A stretch of DNA of 37,599 nucleotides from Prevotella sp. UBA7764 (GCA_002481295.1 DLDU01000033.1:79376-116974), one strand, 5' to 3'; numbered from the stretch's first letter, positions 1 through 8,289 are shown. Notes: a model not told the origin generated them from the letters alone. A program made the numbers and translations.

Positions 1-777
1 CTCCATTCCTTTTTTCATTCCTTTCAACTCTGCCGTATCGAGTACGTTCTTCATGTCGCGATAGACCTTCAAGCTGTCCTCGTAATCCTGACGTTCCTCA
101 GGTGTGTATCGGGCTATCTCGGCCTGTTCAAAAAGCCGTGTGAAGATGCGCTCCTGCAAGGCTGCTGGCCGTTTCATCAGGCGAGAAAGGTTGTGAAGGA
201 CAAAGAGCCATTTGTCGTACATTGTTTTCAGTTCTTCCTCTTTCTTGGTAAACTTTGGCATCTCAAGATAAAGGAATGTCAGCTTGTCATAGAACACATG
301 CTTGTCATCTACATCCACTAACTTCACTTCGTGACGAAGGCTGTCTTTGGGATATTCGTTATCGGGAAAGACGAAATCCAAAATTCCGACTGTGTAGACG
401 CCTTTAAGTTTAAAATCCCAGATTCCTTTCTTACCTTGATTCTGGATAGGAAAGGTGGAATAGAATACACTTCTGTCCTTAAAGAACTGTTGCTCCGCTT
501 TCTGCATCTCTACGATGAACGTCTCGCCTTTTTCGTTTTCGCAATATACATCAAAGATAGCACGACGGTCGCCATAGCTATTGCCAAGATTCTCACCATT
601 CAAGTAAGTAAGGTCATTGATCACCTCCTTGCCCTCGAACAGCGAGTTGAGAAAGCTAATCAGCAGATCTTTATTGAGAGGAGTACCAAACAACTTCTTA
701 AATCCGAAGTCTGTGTAGGGATTGATATATTTGGCGCCTCCCATTTCTTCTATGTCCTGTATGCTTCTGTTTGTCAT
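1..777 (-). CDS. Rpn-family nuclease / PD-(D/E)XK putative transposase, 3' end outside window
   Basis: The reverse strand is open from an ATG at 777 to the window edge, giving 259 residues without a stop; the C-terminus lies beyond base 1. The N-terminus (YINPYTDFGFKKLFG, residues 18-31) is the hallmark of the Rpn/PD-(D/E)XK nuclease family (PF12784/TIGR01784). The putative active site is visible as D76 in IFDVYCENEKG followed by E90 and Q92 in FIVEMQ, the D-(x)n-E-x-Q form of the PD-(D/E)XK fold. Known family members promote recombination through DNA cleavage and are often annotated as transposases, although they lack terminal repeats. The visible part ends in a charged helical segment (ELKGMKKGME) typical of the C-terminal tail, so little is probably missing. 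A full promoter lies upstream at 806-837. The target and role in this cell are unknown. Confidence 0.85.
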   Translation of the reverse strand, partial: MTNRSIQDIEEMGGAKYINPYTDFGFKKLFGTPLNKDLLISFLNSLFEGKEVINDLTYLNGENLGNSYGDRRAIFDVYCENEKGETFIVEMQKAEQQFFKDRSVFYSTFPIQNQGKKGIWDFKLKGVYTVGILDFVFPDNEYPKDSLRHEVKLVDVDDKHVFYDKLTFLYLEMPKFTKKEEELKTMYDKWLFVLHNLSRLMKRPAALQERIFTRLFEQAEIARYTPEERQDYEDSLKVYRDMKNVLDTAELKGMKKGME

Positions 778-805
778 ATCGTTGCCTATTTAGGGGTTTC
801 ATTTG

Positions 806-837
806 CAAATATAGGTATTGTTTGTGATATATGCAAA
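806..837 (-). promoter_or_regulatory. Bacteroidota-type promoter for the Rpn-family gene
   Basis: Read on the minus strand, TTTG (834-837) is followed by a 20-nt spacer and TATATTTG (806-813). This matches the Bacteroidota consensus TTTG-N19/20-TAnnTTTG. The -7 box ends 28 nt before the ATG at 777. Confidence 0.65.
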
Positions 838-923
838 TTATTTGGGCTGATAGTTTTTGATTCGCTCGGAAGAGAATGATGTTGCTTTTAGCCTTTTCAA
901 TGGACTTTTATACTGGGCATATC

Positions 924-1442
924 TTACCACCCGAACGCCTTTGCGCTGTCCATCCATTTGTCTTGCGCCTTGAGCACCTGCTCGATGACATCGCGGGCGC
1001 AGCCATGACCGCCGTCGTAGCTGCTGACATAGAGCGCGATCTTCTTGATGTCTGCGCAGGCGTCGGCCGGACAGCAGGGACAGCCCACGAGACTCATCAC
1101 CTCGTAGTCGGGGATGTCGTCGCCCATATAGAGCACCTCGTCGTGGGTCAGACAGTTGGCTTCGAGAAAGCGCGCGTAGACTTCCTTCTTCATCGCGCTG
1201 CCCATGAAGATGTCCTCCACACCTAAGTAAGCATAGCGCTTGCGGATCGCTTCAGAACTGCCGCCCGTGATGATGGCAATACGCAGCCCACGCTTGACGG
1301 CCAGCTGAATGGCGTAGCCGTCCTTGATGTTGACCGTGCGCAGCGGCATGCCCTGAGCATCCATACCTACCGTTGAGGCCGACAGCACACCGTCGACGTC
1401 GAAGACAATGGCGCGAATGCGCCGCAAATCGTAGTTGATCAT
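924..1442 (-). CDS. kdsC: 3-deoxy-D-manno-octulosonate 8-phosphate phosphatase (HAD IIIA)
   Basis: The enzyme hydrolyses KDO-8-phosphate to KDO in the cytoplasm, a step in making the lipid A-core sugar. The 172-residue product starting [10 protein letters not shown] matches the size of E. coli KdsC without its N-terminal extension. HAD motifs are in order: nucleophile D15 and acid/base D17 in FDVDGVLS, motif II in IITGGSS (57-63), K85/K86, and motif [12 protein letters not shown] (107-116). The NIKDGY segment (39-43) is typical of KdsC. The frame stays open 31 codons upstream, but that part reads through the -7 box TAACTTTG at 1464-1471 and has no family similarity, so ATG 1442 is chosen. It is divergent from the acyltransferase gene at 1549. 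A related HAD phosphatase is a less likely alternative. Confidence 0.92.
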   Translation of the reverse strand: MINYDLRRIRAIVFDVDGVLSASTVGMDAQGMPLRTVNIKDGYAIQLAVKRGLRIAIITGGSSEAIRKRYAYLGVEDIFMGSAMKKEVYARFLEANCLTHDEVLYMGDDIPDYEVMSLVGCPCCPADACADIKKIALYVSSYDGGHGCARDVIEQVLKAQDKWMDSAKAFGW

Positions 1443-1463
1443 GGCTTTGTATGATTTTTGACG

Positions 1464-1471
1464 CAAAGTTA
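1464..1471 (-). promoter_or_regulatory. kdsC: -7 promoter box upstream of kdsC
   Basis: TAACTTTG on the minus strand fits TAnnTTTG and lies 21 nt before the kdsC ATG. No convincing -33 TTTG is seen at 19-20 nt. Confidence 0.45.
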
Positions 1472-1493
1472 CAAAATAAAAGTGGAACTTTAT

Positions 1494-1524
1494 TTTGTGT
1501 TTCCCTTGAATTATATTAATTTTG
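1494..1524 (+). promoter_or_regulatory. Consensus promoter for the GNAT/FemAB-like gene
   Basis: TTTG (1494-1497), a 19-nt spacer and TAATTTTG (1517-1524) match the Bacteroidota consensus exactly. An in-frame TTG at 1522 lies inside the -7 box and so cannot be the translation start. This supports ATG 1549. Confidence 0.7.
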
Positions 1525-1548
1525 CCACTAAGCAAACATTCTGTAGCA

Positions 1549-2520
1549 ATGTCGCAGTATCAGACCGCAATCTATACACGTGGAGACACGTTGCCGCCCA
1601 TGGATGGTGGCAACTTCTACCATAGTCCGGAGCTCTTCCATATCGTCGAGCGCACTCCGGGACAGCGGCCGTGTATGGCAGTGGCTAGCGACAAGCAGGG
1701 TAGGGTGGTCGGTCACATCCTCGTCTTTCTGTTGCGTGCCTCTTGGATGCCGTTGCTTTATTGGCAGGCTCACGCCTACGGTGAAGGCGACTATGCCGAG
1801 GACGTGAACAGAGAGGAAGTCTTTGGACTGCTCCTCGCGGCGCTTGTCCGCCGCCTGCGCCGTCGGCTATGCTTCTCCATCGAGTTCAGTGACATTTCCC
1901 GCAAGATGTTTGGCTATAAGTATTTCCGTTCCCAAGGCTTCTTCCCTGTTCCCTGGCAGGAAATCCACAACTCGCTCCACTCCATGGATCCCCATGACCG
2001 CTTGCAGCCCAAGATGCTGAAGAAGATAGAGCATATCTATTCACAAGGAGTAGAGACCCGTGAGGTGGCCACGGAGGAGGATCTCGACCGCTTTGTTCAT
2101 TTGGTGCGCGGCTTCTATCGGTGGAAGGTGCATCGTGTCGTGCCGCCGGAGAAGCAGATCGCCGAGATCTACCGCAGCGACAACGGCCGTCTCTTTGCCA
2201 CACTCTACAAGGGACGTCTGATTGGCGGCTGCGTCTGTGTCTATTCCGAGGGCAACGCTTATCTGTGGTATCTCGCTTCCCTCCGTAAGCGCTATGCGTG
2301 GCTTCATCCCGCGATGATGACCGTGTGGCAGGCGATCATCTGGGCGTGGAAACACAACTATGCCCACATCTATTTCCTCGATGCCGGACTGCCTTATCCC
2401 AACAATCCTTTCCGCGAGTTCATCCTCCGCTTCGGTGGCAAGCCCGTGGCAAAGTACCGTTGGTTCCGCTTCTCTATAGGTTGGCTCAACAAGCTGCTGT
2501 CGTGGATATGGAAAGAGTGA
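1549..2520 (+). CDS. GNAT / FemAB-like acyltransferase (BioF2-like)
   Basis: The 323-residue soluble protein starts [13 protein letters not shown]. It has the two-lobed layout of FemAB/BioF2-like acyltransferases: an N-terminal lobe ([12 protein letters not shown] near 20-31, then [10 protein letters not shown]) and a C-terminal GNAT lobe (about 150-290). The latter contains [20 protein letters not shown] and AYLWYLASL followed by HIYFLDAG. The family transfers acyl or aminoacyl groups, often in cell-wall or surface-polymer modification. The substrate cannot be read from sequence. The start is fixed by a consensus promoter that overlaps the only upstream alternative start. The gene is divergent from kdsC and convergent with the patatin gene. 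Function beyond acyltransferase is unknown. Confidence 0.75.
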   Translation: MSQYQTAIYTRGDTLPPMDGGNFYHSPELFHIVERTPGQRPCMAVASDKQGRVVGHILVFLLRASWMPLLYWQAHAYGEGDYAEDVNREEVFGLLLAALVRRLRRRLCFSIEFSDISRKMFGYKYFRSQGFFPVPWQEIHNSLHSMDPHDRLQPKMLKKIEHIYSQGVETREVATEEDLDRFVHLVRGFYRWKVHRVVPPEKQIAEIYRSDNGRLFATLYKGRLIGGCVCVYSEGNAYLWYLASLRKRYAWLHPAMMTVWQAIIWAWKHNYAHIYFLDAGLPYPNNPFREFILRFGGKPVAKYRWFRFSIGWLNKLLSWIWKE

Positions 2521-2592
2521 TAGCCTTTGCTGCTTGCGAGTATTAGCGACATGTCAAGTCAAATAGTTGTTCTGTCCATTGCAGACCATCCT

Positions 2593-4692
2593 TTAGAACT
2601 CAAATCCCAAGTTGATCATCAGGCTCAGGTCGCGCTGCTCGCTGGCCCAACCAAGGCTGGCACCGAGGGGACCGAACATCGTGCGATAGCAGTAAGCGGC
2701 CTGCACTCCCCAATCCCCACTGTGGCGCAGGATGTCGGCAAGGTGGTCGTCGTGCTGTGACCACGCCCCACGAAGCAGGATGAAGTTGTTGGTGGTGAGT
2801 TGGTATTGCAGTTGTAGCTGAGCGGCCACGTAGTGAAGATCGGTCATCTCTATGTGGTGGGTACCAGTAAAGGGCAGCTGCGTCTCGAGATAGTGCGAGA
2901 ACCACGGACCGCCAAGGAATGTGCGACGGATGTAAGGAATCTCCTTGCCGAAGAGCAGACGACCGTAGAGCAGCGGCTGCAACGTGAACCGATGCGAGAG
3001 CGGCAAGGAGATGCGCCAGTTGGCATTGACCTCGCTGAAGCCCCTGTGATCGTTGTAACCCGTGAAGTTATCGGTGAAATAAGCATACTCCGCCACGAAG
3101 CGGGCACCGCGCACGGGGAAGAGTCCCGCATTCTCACTGTTGTAGTGGAGCGCGGCATGGTAGCTGAAGAAATGATCATCGGATGGTTTCTCGTTGTTGT
3201 CTGAGTAAGCGGCGAAGAGCACGGAGTGATAGTCATAGCCGTCGAAGCGCAGTGCCACGTCCATAGCCATGTTGCGCACGTTGATGTTCATCATGCTCAG
3301 GCGGGCCTGATGATGGGCGAAGGTAGCATTGAAGCTCTTGTCGCCGCCTTGGTAGAAGTCAAGATCGTGGTAGGCATAGGTATAGCCCACACCGAGCTCC
3401 GTGCCGCGCGGCAGGCTCCAACCGCCGTAGAGCGACCCTTTATAGTTGCGTCCGAGTCTGACGACAGCGGCCACACGGAACGGCTTTCTGCCTGAGATCC
3501 AAGTACCAGCCATCTGCATGGCCACCTTCTCCTCAGTGTCGAAGCGCACGCCGAGGCTTCCCTGCAGTTCGTCGGACGGGTCGGACGGCAGGGCCTCCGG
3601 CGCGGAGAAATCCAAGGGTTTCAGTGCTCCGGCATGCGGACTGAGCGTCGGTACAGCCGCGTCGTCGCTCATTCCCAAGCGGCACTTCAAGGCGATGAGC
3701 TCGTCCCAGTGGCGCATGGCCTCCTCCTCGCCGCGCCGGATGAGCGTATCGATGGCAGCGGGAGTAAACGAAGCGGCATTGTAGCCTCGTGTGTCCACAC
3801 GGATGGCAATGTCGGTCAGCTTGAGGTTGTCGTCGTATTTGTTCTTGCAGTTCACGTCGACGATCTGTCCCAGCACAGAGGAGCCGTTGGCCAGGTCGTC
3901 AGCTGTCTTGGGCGGTCCCTGCACGGTGGCACCGATGACATACGCGGCACCCATCGCGCGTGCCAGGTCGGCGGGATAGTTGTTGCGCAGTCCGCCGTCG
4001 ACCAGCACACAGTTGCCCTTTCTCACGGGGGTGAACACGCCGGGGATGGACATGCTCGTGCGCATCGCCTCGGCCAGCACGCCGCTGTGGAAGTCGTACT
4101 CCGTATTGTCGACGATGTTGGTCGCCACACAGGCAAAGCGACGCGGCAAGCTGTCGAAGCTCATCGAGTCGGTGTAGCCGACCGTGAGATGCCGGAAGAG
4201 GCGCATCAGGTTCTTGCCCTCGATGACTCCTGTCGCACCGGTCAGATGGCGCTTATGCAACCGCAACGTCTTGGAGAAAAAATAAGTCGACTGCACACGC
4301 CGCCCCTCCAGGTCCTCGGAAGAATAGACGGCACGGTCGCTCAAGAGGAAAGGCCAGTCCTGGCGGCGCACCAGCGAGTCGAGTTGTGTTGCCGAGAGTC
4401 CCACGGAATAGAGACCGCCGACAATGCTGCCCATCGACGTGCCCGTGACGATGTCGACGGGTATGCCCGCCCGCTCCAGCACTTTCAGCACGCCAATGTG
4501 CGCCATGCCCTTCGCGCCACCGCCGGAGAGTACCACCGCCACGCGGGGCCGCTGACGGGGCACGACACGGGGAAGCGTGTCGGCAACACTGCTGTCCGCC
4601 ACACCGGAAGAGCGCGAGGAAAGCCACGGCGCGGCAGACAGCTGGCAGCAGACTGCCAAGAGAAGAAGCACGGACAAAAGGAGTCTGTTCAT
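2593..4692 (-). CDS. Patatin-like phospholipase with C-terminal outer-membrane barrel (type Vd-like)
   Basis: The 699-residue product has a signal peptide (about 1-20) and a patatin domain (about 48-340). The oxyanion loop is GGGAKG (57-62), the nucleophile is S86 in GTSMG, and the dyad Asp is D232 in DGG. From about residue 376 (LQGSLGVRFDTEEK) to the terminal Phe, the sequence alternates amphipathic strands, as in the 16-stranded Omp85/BamA-type barrel. The layout resembles type Vd autotransporters (PlpD) and Bacteroidota patatin-BamA proteins, which carry a POTRA domain between the two modules. Here only about 35 residues (340-375) separate them, so POTRA appears absent or vestigial. The likely role is a lipid acyl hydrolase at or outside the outer membrane. 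It is divergent from the 4901 operon with its own promoter at 4718-4749. Confidence 0.88.
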   Translation of the reverse strand: MNRLLLSVLLLLAVCCQLSAAPWLSSRSSGVADSSVADTLPRVVPRQRPRVAVVLSGGGAKGMAHIGVLKVLERAGIPVDIVTGTSMGSIVGGLYSVGLSATQLDSLVRRQDWPFLLSDRAVYSSEDLEGRRVQSTYFFSKTLRLHKRHLTGATGVIEGKNLMRLFRHLTVGYTDSMSFDSLPRRFACVATNIVDNTEYDFHSGVLAEAMRTSMSIPGVFTPVRKGNCVLVDGGLRNNYPADLARAMGAAYVIGATVQGPPKTADDLANGSSVLGQIVDVNCKNKYDDNLKLTDIAIRVDTRGYNAASFTPAAIDTLIRRGEEEAMRHWDELIALKCRLGMSDDAAVPTLSPHAGALKPLDFSAPEALPSDPSDELQGSLGVRFDTEEKVAMQMAGTWISGRKPFRVAAVVRLGRNYKGSLYGGWSLPRGTELGVGYTYAYHDLDFYQGGDKSFNATFAHHQARLSMMNINVRNMAMDVALRFDGYDYHSVLFAAYSDNNEKPSDDHFFSYHAALHYNSENAGLFPVRGARFVAEYAYFTDNFTGYNDHRGFSEVNANWRISLPLSHRFTLQPLLYGRLLFGKEIPYIRRTFLGGPWFSHYLETQLPFTGTHHIEMTDLHYVAAQLQLQYQLTTNNFILLRGAWSQHDDHLADILRHSGDWGVQAAYCYRTMFGPLGASLGWASEQRDLSLMINLGFEF

Positions 4693-4717
4693 AAGCGTGG
4701 TATCGTCTATTTTGCTG

Positions 4718-4749
4718 CAAATATAATCAAAAACTCACTGAAAACCAAA
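4718..4749 (-). promoter_or_regulatory. Promoter for the patatin-barrel gene
   Basis: On the minus strand, TTTG (4746-4749), a 20-nt spacer and TATATTTG (4718-4725) end 25 nt before the ATG at 4692. Confidence 0.65.
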
Positions 4750-4788
4750 ATAAAGCTAAAAAGTTTTCTATGTCTCCCAAGAACTCTA

Positions 4789-4796
4789 TACCTTTG
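4789..4796 (+). promoter_or_regulatory. -7 box for the 4901-10968 operon
   Basis: TACCTTTG fits TAnnTTTG. The -33 position has only a T-rich match (around 4764-4769). Transcription from here would give a 5' leader of about 95-100 nt before ATG 4901. Confidence 0.45.
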
Positions 4797-4900
4797 TAGA
4801 TAAATTAGATAGTAAGTGCCATTTTCGTACGTTGCACGGATTTCTTGCCGAGGGGAGAATGACACTGAACATAGAGTAGAGTAAAAGAATAGTATTTATT

Positions 4901-5632
4901 ATGAGATATGCAATTATAGCAGCCGGTGAAGGTTCACGGCTCGCTGCTGAGGGCATCAAGGATCCCAAGCCTTTGGTACGCGTCCACGGCGAACGTCTCA
5001 TCGACCGTCTGATACGCATCTTCATGGAGCACGACGCGGAAGAGATCTGCGTGATCTGCAACGAGCAGATGACCGATGTGCAGCAACATCTGCGCGAAAT
5101 CATCAGCCATGGATTGGAAGGACATACCATCCCTCTGCGGCTGAAGGTGAAAAGCACACCGAGCAGCATGCACTCCTTCTTTGAGCTGAGCCCGATGCTC
5201 GCTGGACAGCCTTTCGTGCTGACGACGGTGGACACGATCTTCCGAGAAGAAGAGTTCGGCGAATACATCCGGCAGTTTCAGGCTTACCTCCGGCAGGGTG
5301 GCGACGGACTGATGGGCGTCACTGACTACATCGACGATGAGAAGCCGCTCTATGTCGGCACGGATGGAGAGATGCGCGTCACAGGTTTTTACGACGACAA
5401 CAGCCAGCACTGCACCTACATCAGCGGCGGCATCTATGGCCTGGCACCCAACGCCATCGACACGCTCCATCGCTGCATGGATCTCGGCGAAAGCCGCATG
5501 CGCAACTTCCAACGGGGACTCATCCGCGACGGATGGCAGCTGAAGGCGTTTGCCTTCTCTAAGGTTCTCGACATCGACCACGCTGCGGACATCAAGAAAG
5601 CAGAGGACTTCATCGCCGGCAACCATGAGTGA
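4901..5632 (+). CDS. Nucleotidyltransferase (sugar- or polyol-phosphate NTP transferase)
   Basis: This 243-residue protein is a GT-A-like nucleotidyltransferase. It has the nucleotide-binding signature AAGEGSRL (7-14) with K23 in KDPKPL, a metal-binding Asp in LTTVDT (D111), and a late acidic motif LDIDHAADIKKAE. Enzymes of this family activate a phosphorylated sugar or polyol with an NTP, releasing pyrophosphate. It begins a five-gene run and overlaps the next gene by 8 nt (ATG at 5625, stop at 5630-5632), so the two are probably translationally coupled. A CDP-alcohol phosphatidyltransferase lies two genes downstream. That pairing is reminiscent of inositol-1-phosphate cytidylyltransferase with its partner synthase, suggesting CTP and a polyol phosphate as substrates. 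The substrate is inferred, not shown. Confidence 0.82.
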   Translation: MRYAIIAAGEGSRLAAEGIKDPKPLVRVHGERLIDRLIRIFMEHDAEEICVICNEQMTDVQQHLREIISHGLEGHTIPLRLKVKSTPSSMHSFFELSPMLAGQPFVLTTVDTIFREEEFGEYIRQFQAYLRQGGDGLMGVTDYIDDEKPLYVGTDGEMRVTGFYDDNSQHCTYISGGIYGLAPNAIDTLHRCMDLGESRMRNFQRGLIRDGWQLKAFAFSKVLDIDHAADIKKAEDFIAGNHE

Positions 5633-6446
5633 GCAAGAGAAAATCATCGCTGTGAGGCGGGCACCACGCTTCTCGCCCAACTCGGTCGACCGCGACGACG
5701 CCATTCTCCACGCTGTCTGCGAGGCTTTGCGACGCAAGCTGTCGCTCACGGACCCCATCCCCGTCATCGACGAAGACGACTTTGCCAAGTCACCGACGGC
5801 GGCAAGGGTTTATGTGACCATGGCGCGCTCCGCGGCAGCCCTGCAGGCTTTAGGGCGCAGAACGGCGGAGGGCGCACTGTGCGTCAACAGCGTGGCGGGC
5901 GTGAACCACTGCCAACGCGCTTTGCTTGACAAGCTCATGCGATGCCACCACATACCCATGCCCGACTGGCAAGGCGAGCACGGCACATGGCTCAAGCGGG
6001 GCGACGCTGCCGCGCAAAGCAAAAGCGACGTGGTGTTCTGCCCTGACGGAGAGGCTCTCCTGAAGGCTATTGCCGCCTTCAAAGCACGCGGCATCAATGA
6101 ATACGTCACCAGCGCGCATGTCGAGGGCGATCTGGTGAAGTTCTACGGTATCGGCCGCCGCCTCTTCCACTACTACTATTCCACCGATGGCGGCTTCAGC
6201 AAGTTCGGTGATGAACGGCGCAACGGCACGGCACAGCACTTTCCCTTTGACGAGGATGCCCTGCGAGAGGATGCCTTCCGACTGGCTGAGCTCACGGGAG
6301 TGACGGCCTACGGCGGCGACGCAATCATCGACGAGCGGGGAAGGTTCTTCTTCATCGACTTCAACGACTGGCCGAGCTTCTCACGCTGCCGCGAAGAGGC
6401 GGCAAAGACTATCGCCGAGGAGATCATCGCGCAAGGCCGGCAATAA
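5625..6446 (+). CDS. ATP-grasp-like protein, probable kinase or ligase
   Basis: The 273-residue protein starts MSEQEKIIAV inside the end of the previous gene. A longer open frame upstream lies within that gene and is rejected. The fold resembles ATP-grasp: a candidate ATP-binding Lys in TWLKRGD (K124), an acidic loop VEGDLVKFYGIG (E167) and the metal-binding pair D232 (GGDAIID) with D245/N247 (FFIDFNDWPSF). The DFNDWPSF ending recalls inositol polyphosphate kinase-type ATP-grasp enzymes as well as amino-acid ligases. Its position between a nucleotidyltransferase and a CDP-alcohol transferase suggests it phosphorylates or decorates the head group that they handle. The similarity is by motif only. 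Substrate is unknown, and a non-catalytic role cannot be excluded. Confidence 0.65.
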   Translation: MSEQEKIIAVRRAPRFSPNSVDRDDAILHAVCEALRRKLSLTDPIPVIDEDDFAKSPTAARVYVTMARSAAALQALGRRTAEGALCVNSVAGVNHCQRALLDKLMRCHHIPMPDWQGEHGTWLKRGDAAAQSKSDVVFCPDGEALLKAIAAFKARGINEYVTSAHVEGDLVKFYGIGRRLFHYYYSTDGGFSKFGDERRNGTAQHFPFDEDALREDAFRLAELTGVTAYGGDAIIDERGRFFFIDFNDWPSFSRCREEAAKTIAEEIIAQGRQ

Positions 6447-6497
6447 GCAGCCGCAAAATATTCACATCATTAAGAATCATAAAGAAAATCACGATAC

Positions 6498-7430
6498 ATG
6501 TCTACATTTAAGGAACTATTACAAGCATCTTTTAAATCCAACGATACAGAGGAGTGGCTCGACGTGCATTTCACACGCCCCATCGGCCTGGTTTTTGCGC
6601 TCTTCTGGAATAAACTCGGCGTGCATCCCAATGCCATCACCATTCTGAGCATCTTCCTCGGTGCTGCCGCCGGTTGTATGTTCTACTATACCGACCTGCC
6701 GCATAACATCCTTGGCGTGGCGCTACTGATGCTGGCCAACTTCTGTGACTCCACCGACGGACAGATGGCGCGACTGACAGGGAAAAAGACACTCGTGGGC
6801 CGTGTGCTCGACGGTGCGTCGGGCGACGTATGGTTTCTCTTTATCTATTTCGCCCTTGCCTTCCGCATGATGGGGCAGTATATCCCCGGCACACATCTGC
6901 ACTGGGGCATCTGGATATGGGCGATGGCGATCATCGCCGGCTTCATGAGCCACTCGCCGCAAAGCTCGCTGGCTGACTACTACCGCCAGATCCACCTCTT
7001 CTTCCTCAAAGGCAAAGATGGCTCGGAACTCGACAACTATGCTCAGCAATGCGCTGTCTACGAGAGCACACCGAAAAACAAGCTCTTCGCACGCATGTTC
7101 TACCGCACCTACGCCAACTACTGCAAAAGCCAGGAACAGCGTACGCCGAAGTTCCAGCAGTTCTTCAAAAAATGGAAACAGGCACAGGGCACCATTGACC
7201 CACAGAAACGTGACGCTCTGAAGACAGAGTTCCTCAACGGCAGCCGACCGCTCATGCCGATGACCAACGCACTGACGTTTAACGTGCGAGCCATCACCTT
7301 ATATATATGTTGCCTGATCAACATGCCATGGATCTATCTCCTGGTGGAGATCATCCCGCTCAACATGCTCTATATCCACATGCACAAGCGTCACGAGACG
7401 CTTTGCCAACGGCTGACAGAAAAACTGTAA
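6498..7430 (+). CDS. CDP-alcohol phosphatidyltransferase family membrane protein
   Basis: This 310-residue integral membrane protein transfers a phosphatidyl or phospho-alcohol group from a CDP donor to an alcohol acceptor. The family signature is visible: D84, D87-G88, A91-R92, G101 and D105 in CDSTDGQMARLTG followed by GRVLDGASGD. The last Asp is D110, so the spacing after D105 is four residues instead of the canonical three. Hydrophobic segments lie at about 30-62, 70-82, 111-126, 135-152 and near the C-terminus (LYICCLINMPWIYLLVEII). A soluble loop at about 160-245 is rich in Lys and Tyr. It is 51 nt downstream of the ATP-grasp gene. Candidate products are a phosphatidylinositol-phosphate-like lipid or a soluble phosphodiester. 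Which one cannot be decided here. Confidence 0.82.
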   Translation: MSTFKELLQASFKSNDTEEWLDVHFTRPIGLVFALFWNKLGVHPNAITILSIFLGAAAGCMFYYTDLPHNILGVALLMLANFCDSTDGQMARLTGKKTLVGRVLDGASGDVWFLFIYFALAFRMMGQYIPGTHLHWGIWIWAMAIIAGFMSHSPQSSLADYYRQIHLFFLKGKDGSELDNYAQQCAVYESTPKNKLFARMFYRTYANYCKSQEQRTPKFQQFFKKWKQAQGTIDPQKRDALKTEFLNGSRPLMPMTNALTFNVRAITLYICCLINMPWIYLLVEIIPLNMLYIHMHKRHETLCQRLTEKL

Positions 7431-7473
7431 GCTCTACATGACATTCAAACAATAGGTATTAAGAACAACGACA

Positions 7474-8181
7474 ATGATTAAAGGATATATCTTTGACTAT
7501 GGTGCCACGCTCGACACTGCCGGTTGCCACTGGGGACAGATGCTCTGGCACGCCTATCAGCGGCAGCAGGTGCCGGTGACCGAACAGCAGTTTCGCGACG
7601 CTTATGTCTACGGCGAGCGCACGCTGGGCAACAGTCCGATCATACAACCCGACTACACTTTCTACAAGACGCTGCAGGTGAAGATACGCCTGGAAATGGA
7701 ACAGCTCTGCACCTCCGGTGCATGGGATGCCAACGAGGAGATGTTCCGAAAGAAGCACGATGCCGTGTTGGAGGATGTCTATGGCAAGGTGAAAACGATC
7801 ACTGCTCACAGCCGTGAGGTGCTCGCCGTGCTCCACAAGCACTATCCGATGGTGCTCGTAAGTAACTTCTATGGCAACATCGCCACGGTGCTCAAGGAGT
7901 TTGGCCTCGACATTTTCTTCAAAAGTATTGTGGAGTCGGCTGAGGTGGGCATCCGCAAACCCAACCCACGTATCTTCTCCATCGGCGTGGAGCGACTGGG
8001 ACTGAAGCCAGAGGAGGTGGTCGTCGTGGGCGACAGCTTCTACAAGGACATTGAGCCCGCACTGGCTGCCGGCTGCCATGCCATCTGGATGAAAGGGGAA
8101 GGATGGACAAAGAAAGAATACGACGAAAGCATTCCCGACAAAGTCATCACGGACTTGGAAGAGCTCATCAATGTTGAATGA
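7474..8181 (+). CDS. HAD-superfamily hydrolase, variant motif I
   Basis: The 235-residue product has a HAD core with an alpha-helical cap. Motif I is FDYGATLD: the nucleophile D8 is kept, but the +2 acid/base Asp is Gly10. Motif II is LVSNFYG (S130-N131), motif III is K162 in GIRKPNP, and motif IV is VVGDSFYKDI (G186-D187, D192). In phosphatases the +2 Asp normally protonates the leaving group, so either another residue serves or the reaction differs; FDYGGTL-type HAD proteins are known. By context it would be the phosphatase step of the head-group pathway, such as dephosphorylation of a phosphatidylinositol-phosphate-like lipid. That is inference. The final codons and stop are formed by a TTGAATG-type repeat that continues downstream. 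Confidence 0.78.
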   Translation: MIKGYIFDYGATLDTAGCHWGQMLWHAYQRQQVPVTEQQFRDAYVYGERTLGNSPIIQPDYTFYKTLQVKIRLEMEQLCTSGAWDANEEMFRKKHDAVLEDVYGKVKTITAHSREVLAVLHKHYPMVLVSNFYGNIATVLKEFGLDIFFKSIVESAEVGIRKPNPRIFSIGVERLGLKPEEVVVVGDSFYKDIEPALAAGCHAIWMKGEGWTKKEYDESIPDKVITDLEELINVE

Positions 8182-8215
8182 TGAATGTTGAGTGTTGAAT
8201 TGCTGAATGTTGAAA
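8170..8215 (+). repeat. Low-complexity TTGAATG-type direct repeats
   Basis: Successive variants of AATGTTGAATG run from inside the last codons of the HAD gene into the spacer. The same family of words recurs at 21766-21876 between nuoH and nuoCD. Confidence 0.6.
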
Positions 8216-8289
8216 TATCAGCATACCTCATCAAAGATTGCAAGGATAACAATTAAGGATATAAATAGGTATTAACAGACAAAACGACA

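Noticed and set aside
331..879. 182-codon plus-strand frame opposite the Rpn-family gene
   Set aside because: The minus frame carries the nuclease motifs and a consensus promoter; this is its complement.
3634..4803. 389-codon open frame antisense to the patatin gene
   Set aside because: No family similarity; it runs through the patatin gene's promoter and catalytic region, where the sense frame is clearly coding.
5550..5624. 25-codon upstream extension of the ATP-grasp-like gene
   Set aside because: It lies wholly inside the nucleotidyltransferase gene and has low-complexity Ser/Thr/Arg content; ATG 5625 in the overlap is the better start.
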